A stretch of 12,682 bases of DNA from Gymnopilus junonius (Eukaryota; Basidiomycota; Agaricomycetes; Agaricales; Galerinaceae). Position numbers and translations under genes: made by a program. Of this stretch, positions 1-7,568 are shown piece after piece; positions within the stretch are counted from its first letter, which is position 1; each line of letters starts with the position of its first letter. The stretch covers positions 1-12,682 of the forward strand of contig JADNYJ010000805.1 in NCBI GenBank assembly GCA_015501075.1, read 5' to 3'. The notes beneath the pieces are model-generated. The model ran no database searches. It worked only from the letters and a program-made list of their open reading frames with translations, and was not told the DNA's origin.

Positions 1-395
1 TTTCGAAGGTAAAGTGGGCATCGCCTTTCTCTTGTGCCATGGGACACCAAGAGATGCAATACAGTGTAGCATCTCTTCATGGTGTAGTGTAGCGGAAGTC
101 TCCATCGACAAAGAGGCCAGTAGGTGACGGAAACTGAAAAACCTTCAGGTCATCTTCATATTTCAGGACCAGCTGCACACCTTCGCCCTCCCATATATTG
201 ACTACAGCATTTGCGATCATGCCTGAGTTGCTGCTCGTGCATGCGGCGCCAAAGGGATGGTTGTGTTCGATGAAGAATTGACCTGGCTGTTCTTGGACGA
301 CAAGCCATGGCTTGTGAGGGTAGGACTGGACATGTCCGGTGGAACTTTTCAATGTACAAAGTGCATGCCTGAGTCCCTGGGGGGGCCAGGGTGAT

Positions 396-731
396 CTGTA
401 GAGTGTTGGTATGAGCATGAGATGATGATCAAATGGCCAGAGATGTATAAAGTATGAGGGCAGTGCCCGGAGGTATACAATCTGTATCAACCTCTGCACG
501 AGATGCGCAAGCAACAGGGGCAATGCCCAGAGGTACACTAACTGTGTCAACCTCCACATGAGATGAGTGGCAAGGACGCGATGTCCTGGATAATGCATGC
601 AGAATGCAAATATCCGAAGATAGAGGAGACGGTATGAGGAAGCAGTCCCATGCACAAAGCGCAAAGGGACTGCATAATAAATAGAGAGAAAGTGGGGGGA
701 AATTTTGAGAGAATGGATAGAAGGGACTCAC
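396..731 (-). other. Probable spliceosomal intron inside the retroelement pol gene
   Basis: On the minus strand the donor GTGAGT starts at 731, directly after the codons for VAEI. The acceptor CTACAG ends at 396, directly before ITLAPPGTQACTL. Joining across it keeps the phase and gives a continuous RT sequence of the kind known from related mushroom elements. At 336 bp it is much longer than the 50-62 bp introns of the host genes in this window, largely because it contains the 60-bp repeats at 461-580. The assignment rests on splice signals and protein continuity, not on RNA evidence. Confidence 0.62.
461..580. repeat. Two imperfect 60-bp tandem repeats inside the pol intron
   Basis: Unit one (461-520) starts CAGTGCCCGGAGGTATAC and unit two (521-580) starts CAATGCCCAGAGGTACAC. 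About 36 of the first 45 positions match by eye, and the spacing is exactly 60 bp. A fainter third unit may lie at 401-460, whose last 20 bases resemble the end of unit one. Confidence 0.7.
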
Positions 732-1296
732 AATTTCTGCCACTTTGGAGGCAGTGTCGAATCTTGTTGGAAAGTTGTCTTTCCAGATATGGGAGTTCAC
801 TGAGGCAGATAGTTTGGATGCCTTGGAGAGGTGTCAGCAGATCCGAATTTTGTCAGGGGTGCCAGGTTGTTGTGGTTGCACAGAAACAATGAGGGGGGAA
901 GACTGGAAGGGGCCTCGCAGGATGAGCTCTGTCTCCTCACATGAGAATGGGCCTGACATCCTGTGTGCCAGCACTTCTGCCCACAGATATTCTTTGATGG
1001 TGTCCATGTGCTGTAATGTTGAGGGGTTGTTTGGTATTATGACAGTATGGGAGAGGATGGGCATGTGTCCGAGGGGAAAGCCTAGATGTAGATTTCGTAT
1101 CAGAAGCGGGTAAGAGTGAGAAAGGTTATGTTTGTCTAATAAAATTTTGAATGCATCGGAATTGTAAGGATGGGTAATTCTATCGAAAATGGAGGAATGT
1201 TCAGGTGACAAGCAGCTAAGAGGGAGGCGTGGAATGATAGAAGATGAAAAATCTACATAAGAAAGGGAAGGGGGGCGCGCTACAGTAAGAAACTCA

Positions 1297-2739
1297 TCAA
1301 GCATTGGAAGGGTTGGCGCGGCAGGTCCAGGAGAAGGCATTGTGGGCTTTGCTGCTGCAGAATGAGCACAGATGGGTGCGGTCATCTTTGCCATGTTGTT
1401 GAGCACACTGGGAGAGGGCGCGCTTGCCTTGAATGTTCCAGTTAACACAGAGTTGTTGGTTGTCTGGCGTGACAAGGCCGCGGCTGGAACACTTCACCCA
1501 TGTTGCCTTGCCATCAAGGAATTTGATGGGGGTGGCGGAGTCGAGGTGCTGGAATGAGTTGTGTCCTCTCTCCGAGCATATGAGGCAGTTGGAGGTGGAG
1601 GAGGATGACCTCCCACTGCCTGAAGGAAAGGACTGGGATGACTGTAGGTTGGAGCAGTCAGAGGTGTGATGGAAAGGGAATTGCCCGGGTTCTTGTTCAG
1701 GTAGTTACCATCTCGCAGTTACTCCCCAATAAGAACTTATTCCCTTGTGACATAAAAAGGTCATGCATCTTGGCCTTAAGCTTGGCAGTGCCTCGCAGGC
1801 TTTAAAAGCATCCACGTAATCTTTAAGCTCAAATTCGTCATAGACGCTCCAGTGCTCTTGGCGGAATTCGAGCTCAACACTTTTCCAAGCATCATATAGC
1901 TCATTCTTCTTGTGCTGACCATTGAAAAAGTTGAAGTGGTCATTATACCATGCTGAGTGCTGACCGTCCTCACCCTTCTTGTCATGCTGCTGCTGAAAAT
2001 CAAACATGTTTTCAGCAGCCTCTGACCACTGGCTAAAGGTAAGGGTGAGTTCCTTGCCGAAATGATCTGAGAGTTTCCCGATGTCAAGGATCGAGATCCC
2101 TTTTGTCTCACCTGGCAGTGGGTTAGATTTCATAGTTGGCAGTGTCGCGGCTTCATCAATTATCACATGCAGGTTCTTGTTTAGGAAAAAAGGAAGAGGG
2201 ACAGATACACAGCCTTCAGTGTCAAAAAGACTCCGCAGAAATTGGATAGGTGTGGCAGCACCTGGAGTTCTGCGGACCTGAAGGGAACCATCCATACACC
2301 TTCTCTTGGATATCCTGAGTTCTTCTGCTGACAGTTTGTCTTCCGCCTTTCATTTAGACTTATCTTCTTTTTTTAGTTCTTCATCCGCGATCCATTTTGC
2401 CAAGCTAGCATAAATATGATCGCGGACAGTGAGAAAAAAGGAAGGAACCTTTAGGTGATTTAGATCATCAGGGTCGATGGTGATGAGAGACGCAGCCTCG
2501 GATCCAGTGTCAGGGTGTGCGACTGGGTCTAGAGCATGATTAAAGGTTTTGAGGCTTCTGGCCTCATTCTCGGCCTCAATCTTCTTGTTCTTCTGCAATA
2601 TATTAGTCAGAGAAAGCGATTTCAGCATCTGTATGATGATCGGAGAGGTGTGCATGTGTGGGGCATGAGTGGGTCCTTGCTGGACAGGTGCGCCAATAAT
2701 AGGTGTGCCGATGTTGCCATTATTGCCATCCTGAGCCAT
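1297..2739 (-). pseudogene. Gag-like protein remnant with two zinc-knuckle-like motifs
   Basis: One continuous reading frame runs from the ATG at 2739 to the stop at 1297, about 480 codons, broken only by an in-frame TGA at 2350-2352 and a TAA at 1705-1707. All three segments share the same frame, so the breaks are point mutations and not splicing. The N-terminal third is hydrophilic (starts MAQDGNNGN), and the middle is aromatic and charged (SQWSEAAENMFDFQQQHDKK). The C-terminal part holds two Cys/His clusters: CLICSERGHNSFQH near 1574-1533 (CX2CX4HX4H) and CSFCSSKAHNAFSWTC near 1367-1320 (CX2CX4HX6C). Both are variants of the CX2CX4HX4C knuckle of Gag nucleocapsids, so an RNA-packaging role is inferred for the ancestor. 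The frame overlaps the start of pol, which lies one nucleotide downstream in phase. Confidence 0.72.
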
Positions 2740-3297
2740 CCTGTCAGGGGAATTGTGGGAAAAAGGGGGGTAAGGTTTGAAAAGGTAGCAAGAATAGGTT
2801 TTCAGGTGTTAGAGGTTGAAAAAAATCAGTGGAGGCTGAGAAATGAGTTTTTTCCATGCCAGAATCAGATCCTGGGCAATGGGGAGAAGCACACCCTATC
2901 GCACGCTCTTAAATCGTTGTTTGTACATCTTAGGTACAAACAGTGGGAGCTTCTGATTCTGATGCTTTGATGTTATCTTATCCGATAATGAGCTTGCACT
3001 CATTCCTCATGCTTGCTCATCGCGGAGCATTGGAAAATTAATTTAACCTCAACAGATTGAAGATTCAGATGATAGAAACACTTTTTCTCAGCCAAAGTTT
3101 CTCAGAAAATGAATTCCTATTGAGTCTATAGCCATACAAGTTTGTGCAATCCAACACACTGCATTTGGGAGGCAGTTTCACCATATTGAAAAATATAGAG
3201 CACTTTCCTGTTATATTTTTACTTTATAATAAAGGTTTGAACACTATATTAAGTTCCAAGTTATCAAAATGGCACAGGAGGAAGTGTGTTGAGCATA
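2740..3297. other. Non-coding AT-rich stretch between the retroelement and the first TIR element
   Basis: No frame here reads like protein. The 5' leader or terminus of the retroelement should lie in the first part, but I see no clear long repeat to mark it. The only structures I can point to are the strong hairpin at 2918-2942 and a weak 6-bp stem AATGAG/CTCATT at 2987-3004. The remainder (3010-3290) is AT-rich without recognisable features. Confidence 0.5.
2918..2942. repeat. Perfect 9-bp stem-loop upstream of the gag-like frame
   Basis: TGTTTGTAC (2918-2926) and GTACAAACA (2934-2942) are exact inverted repeats around a 7-nt loop, ATCTTAG. It lies about 180 bp upstream of the gag start on the minus strand, so it could belong to the retroelement leader or terminus; the sequence alone does not show this. 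Confidence 0.6.
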
Positions 3298-3883
3298 CTG
3301 GACTATATTGACCAAGTCTTTGGTCATGCATCACAAGGATGACTAAAGAGAAGAGATTTATCTATGTCATGCATCACCAGGGTACCCAAAGAGGGTGACA
3401 GGTCAAAAAAAAGAGTCATTAAAATTGGTCCAAAAAGTGCATAAAATCCACAAAAAATTCCCAGCAGTGCTTGTACATAGTTTACAACATAACCTAACCA
3501 TCAGCATCCTCATCCTCATTTGCATGATCATGCCACCACTCATTGTGATAATGAACATTGAGTCTCTGAGTTCTCCTCACCTGCCCTGAAGAAGAGACTG
3601 GCATGGCATCGATGATCTCAGAACCAACTGCCTCAACTAGAGTCTCCTCTGCCTCTGCCATAAATACCATGATGGTAATGCATAAGGTGAGCTCACTTAT
3701 TTTTTTGCGTCTCTCTTTCTTATTTCAATTTGATGTTTTGGTATTTCAAATGTGTCACAAGATTTTGGCTGGGTGAAGAATTTTGCCTCTTTGTCACACA
3801 TCCCAGGCACCCCCGAAGAGCTGAAAAGTTGGTCAAAGAGTGTCACACATCATCCGGCCAAAGACTTGGTCAATTTTATACAG
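3298..3883. mobile_element. Candidate non-autonomous TIR element (MITE-like), 586 bp, TA-flanked
   Basis: The two ends are inverted copies. ATTGACCAAGTCTTTGG at 3307-3323 is matched exactly by its reverse complement at 3858-3874, and the similarity continues outward to CTG/CAG at the tips. A TA dinucleotide lies directly outside each tip (3296-3297 and 3884-3885), as expected for Tc1/mariner-type insertion. Subterminal repeats support one unit: GTCATGCATCAC at 3323-3334 and 3366-3377, and GTCACACATC at 3793-3802 and 3842-3851. No transposase frame is present, so a transposase supplied in trans is inferred. Confidence 0.68.
3323..3393. repeat. Subterminal direct repeats, 43 bp apart, in the left arm of the 586-bp element
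   Basis: GTCATGCATCAC occurs at 3323-3334 and 3366-3377. Each is followed by a related 16-nt stretch ending in AAAGAG. The right arm carries a similar pair built on GTCACACATC (3793, 3842). Paired subterminal repeats are typical transposase-binding sites in TIR elements, but their function here is inferred. Confidence 0.5.
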
Positions 3884-3921
3884 TAGTTCGCATGGGTCAC
3901 TGATTTCTGCGCGACGCACGA

Positions 3922-3939
3922 GTCACGTGCGCACGTGAC
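3922..3939. repeat. Perfect 18-bp palindrome containing two CACGTG boxes
   Basis: GTCACGTGCGCACGTGAC equals its own reverse complement and contains CACGTG twice (3924-3929 and 3932-3937). It sits in the gap between the two candidate TIR elements and is bracketed more widely by GGTCAC near 3895 and GTGACC near 3945. CACGTG is the recognition core of bHLH regulators such as fungal Cbf1/Pho4-type factors. No gene close by clearly uses it, so a regulatory role is speculative. Confidence 0.55.
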
Positions 3940-4387
3940 GGTCCGTGACCTGGGCAGAGATTGCCGACCCCCAATCACGTGCTGTGATCGTTGGTTTCTT
4001 CTTTCGTTACCATTTCCACCATAGGGTTGGGTAAAAAATGTCTTGGTTTTTTACTGGCATGTAAGTAACCGGTAAATAACTGGTAATTTACTGGTAATTT
4101 ACCTTGCCAGAGGGGTAAAGGTTTTGAGTGGTAATTTACCTGGGTCACGTGCTTCTCTGGGAGGTATACCTCGCCAGGTCAGATATCTGACTGCTGTAGG
4201 CTGAGGGGCTCAAGCACTTAGATGAGAAAGGATTATAGGATAATAAGTGCATGTATTCACACTTCTTGATACAAAAATTGGGCAACTGCCACACAGGAGG
4301 GGTATTAACTGATAATCAGAGGCTCTCTTGTCAGTGGTGAAATCCAGACTGCAAGAGATATTCTGATTTTTATCGACTTCATCATCA

Positions 4388-4732
4388 ATGCTGCTTGAAG
4401 CAAAAATGAGTCCCTCCATGGCTATACCTCCCAACATATTCCAGGTCCTGCTCCTGCAAGATAGCCTTAACATTCTGGCCTTGTCAAAATTCTCCATTCC
4501 CTCAGAGAAGAATGCACCAAATTTACTCAGCCTTTTTGATGACAAACTATTTTCAAAAACAGCAAGCCTGGTTGAAAAAGAAGACCAAGTAGCATTCCTC
4601 CAGTCATTGGCTATGCCTACCACTATAGACATCATGGAACTACATGAAAGAAGGGACAATGCCCTTGCCGACAGCAAGGATATTCTATCTCTCTCCTACA
4701 CCAGAGACCGAGACCGAGAAAATTTTGGATGA
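4388..4732 (+). CDS. Hypothetical ORF inside the 1599-bp element, 114 codons, not recognised
   Basis: The frame runs from an ATG at 4388 to a stop at 4730-4732. The product would be soluble, with a mixed-charge stretch (VEKEDQVAFLQSLAMPTTID) and no motif I recognise. A second open frame (4644-4850, acidic and then ending in RRRRRKN) overlaps its end and could be its continuation after a frameshift. It may be a relic of a captured or transposon gene, or chance. It shows no intron signals that would rescue it and has no neighbours in the element. Confidence 0.25.
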   Translation: MLLEAKMSPSMAIPPNIFQVLLLQDSLNILALSKFSIPSEKNAPNLLSLFDDKLFSKTASLVEKEDQVAFLQSLAMPTTIDIMELHERRDNALADSKDILSLSYTRDRDRENFG

Positions 4733-4922
4733 CAAAGACAAAGATGACTCTTGGCTCAACAAAGGGCTGAACGATCCCACATATACTTCTGCCACAAGAC
4801 TTGAGGATGCTAGCGAGAATCCCGAGCGCCGCAGGCGAAGAAAAAATTGAGATTGGGCCAAAAATAATCACGTGACAGGTAAATTACAGGTAAATTACCG
4901 GCTGGATAGCGGTGTTGGTGAG

Positions 4923-5000
4923 ACAAAAAGAAAAAGAAAAAGAAACAGAAAAAGGAAGGAGGAAGGAGGAAAGGAGGAAGGATCCCTTTCCTTCCTCCTT
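4923..5000. repeat. Polypurine tract ending in a 12-bp hairpin
   Basis: From 4923 to 4982 the plus strand is almost pure A/G (AAAAAG and GGAAGGA units, with single C interruptions near 4924 and 4946). It ends in AAGGAGGAAGGA (4971-4982), whose exact inverse TCCTTCCTCCTT follows at 4989-5000 around a 6-nt loop. The tract could adopt hairpin or triplex forms. I see no gene that it would terminate or regulate. Confidence 0.6.
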
Positions 5001-5573
5001 GTCTCAACTTCGTCAATAACCCTCTCTGACCTACCCAATCAAGCCGTTGCATGCCTTGAGCCTCCGAGGCTGTAATTTTAGGTACAGAAGCTGACTATTT
5101 TTAATTTTCGTGCCTGCGGCGCTGGATACTCACGTAGATGATCAGAACGACCCTTTTCTTATGCCTTTTTTCTAAATCTTATTTGCTGTGCAGTCCAGAT
5201 ACTCGCTTAGATACACCGTGTGATTTCGGGATCTAGGCCCTACTGGTAATAGCATGATCATGACTTCGAGTTGAGTCTCAGTTGATTTTCTTGAGAGTAC
5301 ATGGACTAGTACTTTCAACCTTTTGATTGCAATGTTATATATGTATATATTTATTTCCTGTGATGCCATGCCTCGACGATGCTACGGTAGCTACTAATTT
5401 TCACCATTGGCGGCGTTCCGAGGCAATGGCTTCGCAAGGACTCGGAGCGCCCGCTTCTGGAATGACCGGTCACGTTCTTCGCTTACATGATATTATTTTC
5501 AAACTCAGAGTCAGAATCAGTATCCATCACCAACACAGGCAACCAGCCAAATTACCGGCCCCCTCGACTGGTT

Positions 5574-5601
5574 GGGGGTAACTTACCGGTAAGTAACCCC
5601 C
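5574..5601. repeat. 28-bp near-perfect palindrome next to the right TIR
   Basis: The core ACTTACCGGTAAGT (5581-5594) is a perfect palindrome. It is extended by an A/A mismatch and then GGGGGT (5574-5579) against ACCCCC (5596-5601). It contains the element's own GGTAA motif in both orientations and lies immediately inside the right terminal repeat, as a transposase-binding subterminal site might. Confidence 0.6.
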
Positions 5602-5728
5602 AGGAGGTTTTTTACCCAACCCTATGAATCCACCACCCCCGCCACCATCATAGGTGTGTCCTATGCTTTTGGGATCTCAAGTGTTTGTCTCAATTTCGGA
5701 TCTTACTGATGAAGGTTTATAGCATTCG

Positions 5729-6308
5729 ATGGCCCCGACTTTCGTCAAAGGCTACCGGTTTTCTGAGAAAAGGTTGCATCCATACTTGAACTTGAGCCAG
5801 GTGCCACCCTCCCGCTATTCAGTGCACTTACTGTCTTCCGCGACCTTCTTGATCGTGAAGCATATTTAAAGATCGTGGCCGCTTTTCCACCAGGCCAGCA
5901 AAAAGACATCGTCTTTGTGGTCGTTCTTGACGAGAGTCCTGATGAGGAGGCACTAAAGCAACGACCTTTAGCACCCCTGCATCCATCACTGAAGCAGGCT
6001 ATGTTGGTTCTTGATGGGCCAGCTATCTGGGAATCCACATAGGTAGCCAAGGTACAGTCCTTTCCCCTTTTCCATTATTTCTGTTTTCTGATTAATGACC
6101 ATTTTCCATCAAGCTTGGCCCATTCACAGCGGCCCAGCTTGAGACGCGCAGCCACAAGCCCAATCCAAGTGGTGACTACGCCGAAACCTTCAAAATACGA
6201 GTCAGAAAGCTTGCTGAGCCAGATTTCTATCCTATGCACCTTTTAGGAACACGCGAGGCAGCGAAGGAGCTGGAAAATTTTATTCAAACCACTTCTCATT
6301 TTCTTTGA
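5729..6308 (+). pseudogene. Broken two-exon gene of unknown function
   Basis: From the ATG at 5729 the frame reads MAPTFVKGYRFSEK. It then needs one fewer A in the run at 5768-5771 to continue as VASILELEPGATLPLFSALT, FRDLLDREAYLKIVAAFPPG and KDIVFVVVLDESPDEE, ending in LDGPAIWEST. An in-frame TAG follows at 6040-6042. A typical 62-bp intron lies at 6052-6113 (GTACAG...TCAAG, with a CTGAT-like branch site). The second exon reads LGPFTAAQLETRSHKPNPSG, then DYAETFKIRVRKLAEPDFYP, and ends at the TGA at 6306-6308. Composition, conserved-looking patches and a normal intron argue that this was a real gene. The extra A and the TAG suggest a pseudogene or sequencing errors. I do not recognise the family. 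The minus-strand ORF over the first exon is a shadow. Confidence 0.6.
6052..6113 (+). other. 62-bp intron of the broken gene at 5729-6308
   Basis: The donor is GTACAG at 6052 and the acceptor TCAAG ends at 6113. A pyrimidine-rich interior and CTGATTAAT near 6088 fit a branch site. The length matches the introns of the DUF2235 gene. Splicing joins VAK to LGPF in phase. Confidence 0.55.
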
Positions 6309-7274
6309 CATAATAGCCATTCACAAATTCGTCCTTTCAATACATAAATGACTAAATGACAGCTTCTATAGCTTGAGGTGGCAGTCGGGAGACCAAATTC
6401 ATGAAATTGATAAAGAAGAAAAATGGATAGAATGTAATCTAGAGGAATACCGCCCCGCCTTGTGACTGCCATATCCATATCCGAGCTCGAAACTCGAACT
6501 CGCGTCTCAGAAAGGAGTACAATGTACCTGGGCAGGCGTCTGCGAGAAAGAGGTGGGGTGGTTGAGACTGCACTGCTCTGACAGCGGCGCCCATCAACGC
6601 CCACCACGTGGGTATGCTGAACTCAAGGAAAGTAGCTCCGCCAATCTCGAATGCAGCATCGATGCTGCTGGCGGTAGTGGTGGCAGAGGCTGCGGGTACG
6701 ACCCTGCGCTAGGTTCTTGTCGCCTTTCCACTTCGTGGATAGTCAGTTGGTGGGCAAGGCGAGCTGGATTGGTCATCATGCTTGTGTTGTCAACGACTCT
6801 GCTGGCGCGATTCGCATATATCATACAAAACACAGAGAAGAAATGCTGGGCAGAAAATTTAAAATTCGTAATAAGTGGGTATTAAATAATATTAAATGTC
6901 TACCTTGGATCCATGTCTCCTGTCCCTGCTTCAGTGATACAGATTCGAGAACACCGTCGGGGATAATTGCGGCACTGCACAACCGCCGGATGAACTGTCC
7001 TCCGCATCCGCTCTTCTTCTCGCTTCATCCTTTTCCTTTCCTCCTCCTCTGGCTTCTTCCGGGCCACCTCGAACACCTGCGTTTTCCCTCCCTCCACCTG
7101 CCTCCGCAGATCCGTCACCTATAGGAATATCCATATCCTGGGTCTGGGATCATAGTCGTCGGCGTAGCCACCTGCGGAGTCGACATGAAGATTGTCCGCA
7201 GATGGACTTTGCGTCTGGCGCGACCCACTCTTCTGTGGCATCGAGAGGCGTGCGGTATAACATGCCGTTCTGTA
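6309..7274. other. Stretch without a convincing gene
   Basis: Several frames are open here: plus 6553-6885, plus 6678-7124, and minus 7394-6900 interrupted by one TAG at 7119-7121. None shows a domain, motif or clear splice structure that I recognise. The minus frame has a Lys/Arg/Glu-rich segment (KKPEEEERKRMKREEERMRR) that mostly reflects a CT-rich tract at about 7010-7060. The plus frame from 6717 has some protein-like character (FVDSQLVGKASWIGHH) but starts without an ATG. I regard all of these as unproven. Confidence 0.4.
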
Positions 7275-7407
7275 TTTTTCGACGAGCCCCAGACACGCCA
7301 GAGAAGGGAGCAATCCTGCGCAGGATTTTTTTGACAAATCCAGGAGGAGAAGACCATTCTTGCTCACGTGTTTTTCAACGAGCCTAAGGCACACCGGAGA
7401 AGGGACC
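7275..7407. repeat. Direct repeat with 96-bp spacing, in phase with a plus-strand frame
   Basis: TTTTTCGACGAGCC (start of 7275-7311) and TTTTTCAACGAGCC (start of 7371-7407) begin two 37-nt copies that agree at about 30 positions. The spacing of 96 bp equals 32 codons. In the plus frame the copies read FFDEPQTRQRREQ and FFNEPKAHRRRDR, separated by one stop codon near 7328. This could be a relic of a repeat protein or a non-coding repeat. Confidence 0.45.
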
Positions 7408-7448
7408 GACGGCAGGAGATTGAGATTCGAGAGGAAAGCCTGCTAATA

Positions 7449-7563
7449 GAGGTTATCTGCAAGGTTTGACCAGAGGATTCTGCGTCTTCTGATTGGCTTG
7501 GGGCGGTGGGGCTTCGACTTATATGGGAATTCCTTAGGAATAATCCAACTTGCAGATAACCTC
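7449..7563. mobile_element. 115-bp MITE-like element
   Basis: GAGGTTATCTGCAAG (7449-7463) is exactly mirrored by CTTGCAGATAACCTC (7549-7563). The five bases TAATA occur directly outside both ends (7444-7448 and 7564-7568) as a direct repeat, which may represent a TA or TAATA target duplication. The interior has no coding capacity. The element truncates the plus-strand frame that carries the 96-bp repeat. Exact 15-bp termini suggest a fairly recent insertion. Confidence 0.65.
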
Positions 7564-7568
7564 TAATA

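Larger units (their letters stand above)
1..1475 (-). pseudogene. Reverse transcriptase (pol) remnant of the retroelement, 3' end outside the window
   Basis: The frame opens inside the end of gag (first Met at 1475) and reads as a Pro/Ser-rich linker and then RT fingers: GPFQSSPLIVSVQP, PDKIRIC, an in-frame TGA at 834-836 (CGA to TGA is the simplest origin), then HLSKAS, SVNSHI and FPTRFDTASKVAEI. A probable intron (731 to 396) follows. The next exon carries motif A as TLYIEKFHRTCP, in which the expected catalytic Asp is Tyr. A frameshift near 328-332 leads into motif B (HPFGAACTSSNSG) and the catalytic box KYEDDLKVF. A second frameshift near 79-85 leads into EEMLHCIASLGVPWHK, and a third near 31-36 into EKGDAHFTFE at the window edge. 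The motif order and the YEDD box identify an RT; the lesions and the loss of the motif-A Asp mean it cannot be active. Confidence 0.8.
1..2739 (-). mobile_element. Decayed retroelement, 5' portion (gag-like plus reverse transcriptase), cut by the left window edge
   Basis: On the minus strand a gag-like frame (2739 to 1297) is followed by an overlapping pol frame (1475 to 1) that ends beyond the window. Gag followed by a reverse transcriptase with a YxDD-type box (YEDD) identifies a retrotransposon. The RT style (an HPFGA motif B and a KYEDD box) resembles RTs of mushroom elements that I associate with the DIRS/tyrosine-recombinase group. The integrase or recombinase module that would decide the class lies outside the window, and no long terminal repeat is visible upstream of gag, so the class is an inference. 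At least three in-frame stops, three frameshifts and a substituted catalytic residue show that this copy is dead. The outer 5' boundary is not defined; 2739 is simply the gag start codon. Confidence 0.8.
4024..5622. mobile_element. Candidate TIR element, 1599 bp, with GGTAAATTACC subterminal motifs
   Basis: GGGTTGGGTAAAAAA at 4024-4038 is matched exactly by its inverse at 5608-5622. Each end is bordered by TA (4022-4023 and 5623-5624). Because TA is palindromic, it could be a target duplication or part of the repeat. Inside both ends and in the middle are many copies of a GGTAA/TTACC motif: 4068-4140, 4878-4901 and 5550-5596. No recognisable transposase is present; the only open frame of note is at 4388-4732. 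The boundaries are well supported by the inverted repeats, but the superfamily is not. Confidence 0.6.

Noticed and set aside
3395..3589. A short plus-strand ORF inside the 586-bp element.
   Set aside because: It has 64 codons of low-complexity hydrophobic sequence, no motif, and lies within a non-autonomous element.
4022..4033. TAGGGTTGGGT resembles a degenerate telomeric TTAGGG repeat.
   Set aside because: It is a single occurrence per end and its inverse forms the other terminus of the 1599-bp element, so it is a terminal repeat and not a telomeric array.
5745..6050. A 101-codon minus-strand ORF opposite the unidentified gene.
   Set aside because: The plus strand reads as better protein with a start codon and an adjoining in-phase intron; the minus frame is a shadow.
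6478..6515. A T-arm-like AGTTCGAG string on the minus strand, suggesting a tRNA gene.
   Set aside because: The flanking bases do not form a T-stem, and no acceptor or anticodon stem can be drawn around it.
6900..7394. A minus-strand frame with a charged coiled-coil-like segment.
   Set aside because: It is interrupted by a TAG, the second part starts without an ATG, and the charged segment reflects a CT-rich tract on the plus strand.
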